From: Agaricus subrufescens
Taxonomy: Eukaryota; Basidiomycota; Agaricomycetes; Agaricales; Agaricaceae
Reading direction: 5' to 3'
Assembly: GCA_029945375.1 (NCBI GenBank)
Contig: CM057061.1
Coordinates: 2,046,001 to 2,110,000, forward strand
DNA: 64,000 nt
Positions within the stretch are counted from its first letter, which is position 1; each line of letters opens with the position of its first letter. Under the pieces are notes generated by a model, which was not told the DNA's origin, did no database searches, and worked only from the letters and a program-made list of their open reading frames with translations. The translations under genes and the position numbers were made by a program. Positions 60,841 to 64,000 of this stretch are shown here, one piece after another.

Positions 60841-61838
60841 TGCCAAAAAAAAAATTGAATAGGGATGGGCGGAGAAGAAACTTCTTCACCACCTAAGAGA
60901 ATGAATATATATATACAACGGGATGAAGTAAGTTTTTGATGTTTTTTTTTTTACGGCCAGCGGCTGGAACAACAATTGAGATCTTGGGGATCTGTCACCT
61001 CGGGATGAAAAAAGTCACGTATTTGGAAGATGACTGTGTATGTCTATCAACCGTGTTGTGCTTGATTTTTTTTTGTTTTATGATTACCGAGGGACTGGTA
61101 ATGCTCATCCGACTCGATGAATGCTGCTTGCTGTCAAAAAACAATCCCGATACTCGATCTCAACAGCTTATTTCGAGTCGCCGAAAAAAAAAAACACCAT
61201 TCCATTCCATGACAGACAACACCTGAGAAAAAAAAACAAACGCCGCCGCATCCAACAAGGGCTCAGAAACGAAGAGAAAAACAACCAACAAATGAGCGCC
61301 ATGACAAGAGAGTGCCTGTAGCCGACCATGCGCAGCGGCAGTGATTGTTTCGAAGCCAGCGGTGATGCGTTCCCAAATATATTTTTAAATATCGTTACAT
61401 ATCTCAATAGGCTTCGGCAATAAAGGACGTTATTCCGACGATAGGGAAGAAGGCAGGTATCAAAATATCAATATCAAGGATAGAATACTTACGTGGCACA
61501 TCACACACCGAAGCAATAGTACTTTTTTACCACAAGGGTACAACTGATCCTTGAAAAAAAAAAAACAGGCCATTCGGCCAGGTATTGGGCTTAAGCCCGA
61601 ACACCTGTCACACAAAACGGTAACTCGCGTATTCAACACACTCCAACACGATTGGCAGGGTATCAAAAGAAAAAAAAAAATCTCGCACTAGTGTCTGTAG
61701 TTTTTAGCACTTGTCACTTGAATCTGATTGATAAACAGCGATAAAACCTCAACTGAACTCTCGGTGCATCATAGGCGGAGTTTGTCAATACTTCCCCCCG
61801 ACGCTTATAGTAGTAGTAACCGTAGCTGTCACCATCAC

Positions 61839-61859
61839 CATCATCATCATCATCATCAT
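61839..61859. repeat. (CAT)n microsatellite
   Basis: About seven CAT units in noncoding DNA upstream of a T-rich tract. Confidence 0.85.
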
Positions 61860-63920
61860 AACCTTTTTGATATCAACAACAACAAAAAAAAGCCTTGATC
61901 CTTTCAGCCCGAGTATGACAAGCCACAACTCGAGAGAGAAAAATAAAAACAACAAGATAGAAAAAAATAACACGGACACGGTCCGGACTCTTCCCACTAA
62001 GCCAAGCGAGCGAGGGATATATCGTCACTTGGGCTTATCACCACCCTTCGACCCAACCTCACCCAACACGAAAAGGACAGCTAATTCTCTCTCGTTTCTC
62101 CATCCCTGCACGGGGGGTTTAAAGCCTAGGGATGATCATCAACCTCCGTTCAACGGGTTACTGACCAAAAACACGTTGTAAGGTTCCACTTACATTTTGA
62201 TTAAAAAGCCCTCGGTTACAATGACCCGTACACCTTGATATATCCATTTCCAGACTCCTGGGTTCAAATAGGGGTCCATCCCCCTTTCCCCACTCCCCAC
62301 TCCCCCCCAAATTCCTATCGCGATATTCCGCCTATTGATCGAAAATGTCCAATCTTCTTAACACACCACCAACCGCCGCTGTGTAACTCATTTCAATTGG
62401 TTCCTTGCTCGGTGATTGAAGATCCCATATTTCCTTACGGACGAAGAAAGAAAAAAAATCTATTTTTACAATCCAAAACCCCACATGATATCAATGGTCA
62501 AGAGAGGTCACTTTATGCGGAAACACACTTCATGTATCACAAGGGGGAGAAGGACAGAAGATTCGAAAGAAGTAGGGTCCCTGTGCTTCCTTTTTTTCTT
62601 TTTTTTTCTCTCTTTCTTTTCTTTCCTTCTGTATCGGTCCTCCGAACGGACCCACTCCTGAAACACTTAAAAACACAAAACATCGTATTTTCCTGTGGCG
62701 CCCTTTTAGATAGAGAGCGAGAGTGTAAGGCTCTCCGAGACTCATGTTAACAACACGACCCTGACCGGTAACAAAACCTCTCCCCCAGTCGAAGAATAAT
62801 CTAGTCCCAAAAGACCGAAACCCCGTCTTACAGTCTTATCTTTGAACAAAATCCCAGGACCAACGGACTCTTCTCGAAGAGTACATGACCGAGACCGAAC
62901 CGCGCGCTCTAGTACGGGAGTGTAGGGGAAGGGGACGAGGGGGAGATTAAACTTCTTTCTCATTCCATACACGGAAAGTGGGAAATTAGCCCTTTTCAGT
63001 GTTCAAATCTCAAAAAACCAAGTTTGAATCTCAGATGAGATTCGCGCACAAAAAAACGCCCCAGGGGAGTTAATTGCCCCCCCCCCAACCGTATCGGGGA
63101 AAGCTCGCGCGGAGATGAAGGGAAACTACAACGAAAGAAAAGCAAAGAAAAAGATCGCAGAAGTGAAATGAAAGGTACGAAGATGTCATGATCTCCCTGG
63201 CATCCCCCCTCGGTACTTTCGCGCGAGTGTGAGAGATTTCGAATATCCCGTATGGCTTGTTCCCGCTCTAGAGGTCGCCTTAATCGCGGCATAAGAGAAT
63301 TCCAGACCCAGTCTAGAACAAGACAAAGAGTATGTATGTAAAGAAGGAAAAACAACAATCCCTTTCAACTGGGCTAATCATTCTCTTAGATAACTTTTTA
63401 TTTAAGAAAAGACATTCTTCCGTGTGAGCCTGTCTAAGATCCAAGAAGCTAACGACTGAAAGAACTTCTTTTGACTTTGTAGTGCAACCCCAAAATTCTG
63501 ATCAAGTGAATTTCGAAAGCTCGTGGCGGCTGGAACTTATCTCTCCCTCTTTACTTCTTCGGTCAAATGCCGGGACATCAGTCCCTCAACGAGGCATTCA
63601 AAAACGGCTATAAATCAACCTTCCACTAGGCCGAGTAGCCCGTTGAACTACTCGTTGTCAGATAGGTCTTACGGTTCTGGTCTTGAACGGCATCAAACAC
63701 ACGTCAAAAGAATTGTTAGGGTAACATCATCTTTTCTCTTCGGGTGAAACCACCCATAAATCCTATAAAGAGTAAAAATAGATTAATAACATGTTATGGG
63801 CGGTTTCCACCAGAATCACAAGAAGATCTTTCTACCAGAAAAGTCGATTCAACCATGATAGATTTGATGGTGGGGTGTTGCAAGCGGAGTTGTAGGCTGA
63901 TTCGGAACCAGGCATTGCTT

Positions 63921-63938
63921 GCCGCCGCCGCCGCCGCC
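63921..63938. repeat. (GCC)6 trinucleotide repeat near right edge
   Basis: Six GCC units, in a local GC-rich stretch (63890-64000) that contrasts with the AT-rich DNA before it. Read on the minus strand it could encode poly-Gly, poly-Ala or poly-Arg and may mark the start of a gene that continues beyond the window. It cannot be called. Confidence 0.6.
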
Positions 63939-64000
63939 ACCAGAAGGCCCTCGAAGGACAAAAAAGGGTGGTATGAGGCCGGGAGCGCGGGTCCCTGTGC

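Larger units (their letters stand above)
58864..64000. other. Long gene-poor region to right edge, 5.1 kb
   Basis: The first 700 bp (to about 59650) are GC-rich, with long but low-complexity open frames on both strands that look like chance; this is the likely promoter and leader of the Ecl1-type gene. From 59700 to 64000 the DNA is rich in A- and T-tracts, C-tracts (62270-62310, 63077-63087) and microsatellites. No open frame has family motifs. It may hold noncoding transcripts or the long upstream region of a gene beyond the right edge. Confidence 0.5.

Noticed and set aside
1..64000. Search for mobile elements, CRISPR, rRNA, prophage and biosynthetic cluster genes
   Set aside because: No transposase, reverse transcriptase, long terminal repeats, regular spacer array, rRNA core or polyketide/peptide synthetase motifs were seen.

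Overview
This is a nuclear chromosomal segment from a fungus, most likely a basidiomycete of the Agaricomycotina. The genes are cut by many short GT-AG introns (about 45-75 bp), carry very small exons, and most match conserved fungal families: Mms22/Mus7, a CUE-CCCH-Smr protein, a Zn2Cys6 regulator, a DUF1640 mitochondrial protein, Mak16, a nitrilase, a Sur2-type sphingolipid hydroxylase, CNOT9/Rcd1, an ADF-H plus PH protein, clathrin heavy chain, a DUF1295 membrane protein, a PQ-loop protein, a GDP-mannose transporter, pyruvate carboxylase, a nitronate monooxygenase, SmB and an Ecl1-type zinc protein. Gene limits below run from start codon to stop codon including introns. Splice sites were read by eye from frame continuity and family motifs.

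Layout. 0.5-6.6 kb: MMS22-like replication-repair gene (+). 7.4-12.2 kb: two minus-strand genes, a coiled-coil protein and a CUE/CCCH/DUF1771/Smr protein; the second is divergent from a zinc-cluster regulator (12.5-15.95 kb, +). 16.3-18.7 kb: divergent DUF1640 and MAK16 genes. 18.9-20.0 kb: nitrilase (+). 20.3-25.8 kb: minus-strand SUR2, RCD1 and ADF-H/PH genes. 26.3-32.4 kb: clathrin heavy chain (-). 33.2-37.3 kb: DUF1295 and PQ-loop membrane proteins (-), with a small candidate gene between them. 37.3-39.7 kb: unresolved. 39.7-46.7 kb: VRG4 and PYC (+). 46.7-49.2 kb: no gene recognised. 49.2-51.4 kb: divergent NMO and SMB1. 51.4-64 kb: gene-poor, with one confident gene (Ecl1-type, 57.9-58.9 kb) inside long low-complexity noncoding DNA.

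Most genes are housekeeping: membrane traffic (clathrin, GDP-mannose import to the Golgi, sphingolipid hydroxylation, actin binding), RNA metabolism (Mak16, SmB, CNOT9), central metabolism (pyruvate carboxylase, nitronate and nitrile chemistry) and genome maintenance (Mms22). They do not form a cluster with one function. I found no CRISPR array, prophage, transposase, reverse transcriptase or rRNA. I do not see a clear new multi-gene system. The most unusual points are at gene-structure level: a coding exon that is only ATG in SMB1, three GC-AG introns, a 12-bp exon, stop-free 3n introns placed inside metal-binding motifs, and the sharp change from dense genes to a long noncoding landscape around the Ecl1-type gene.
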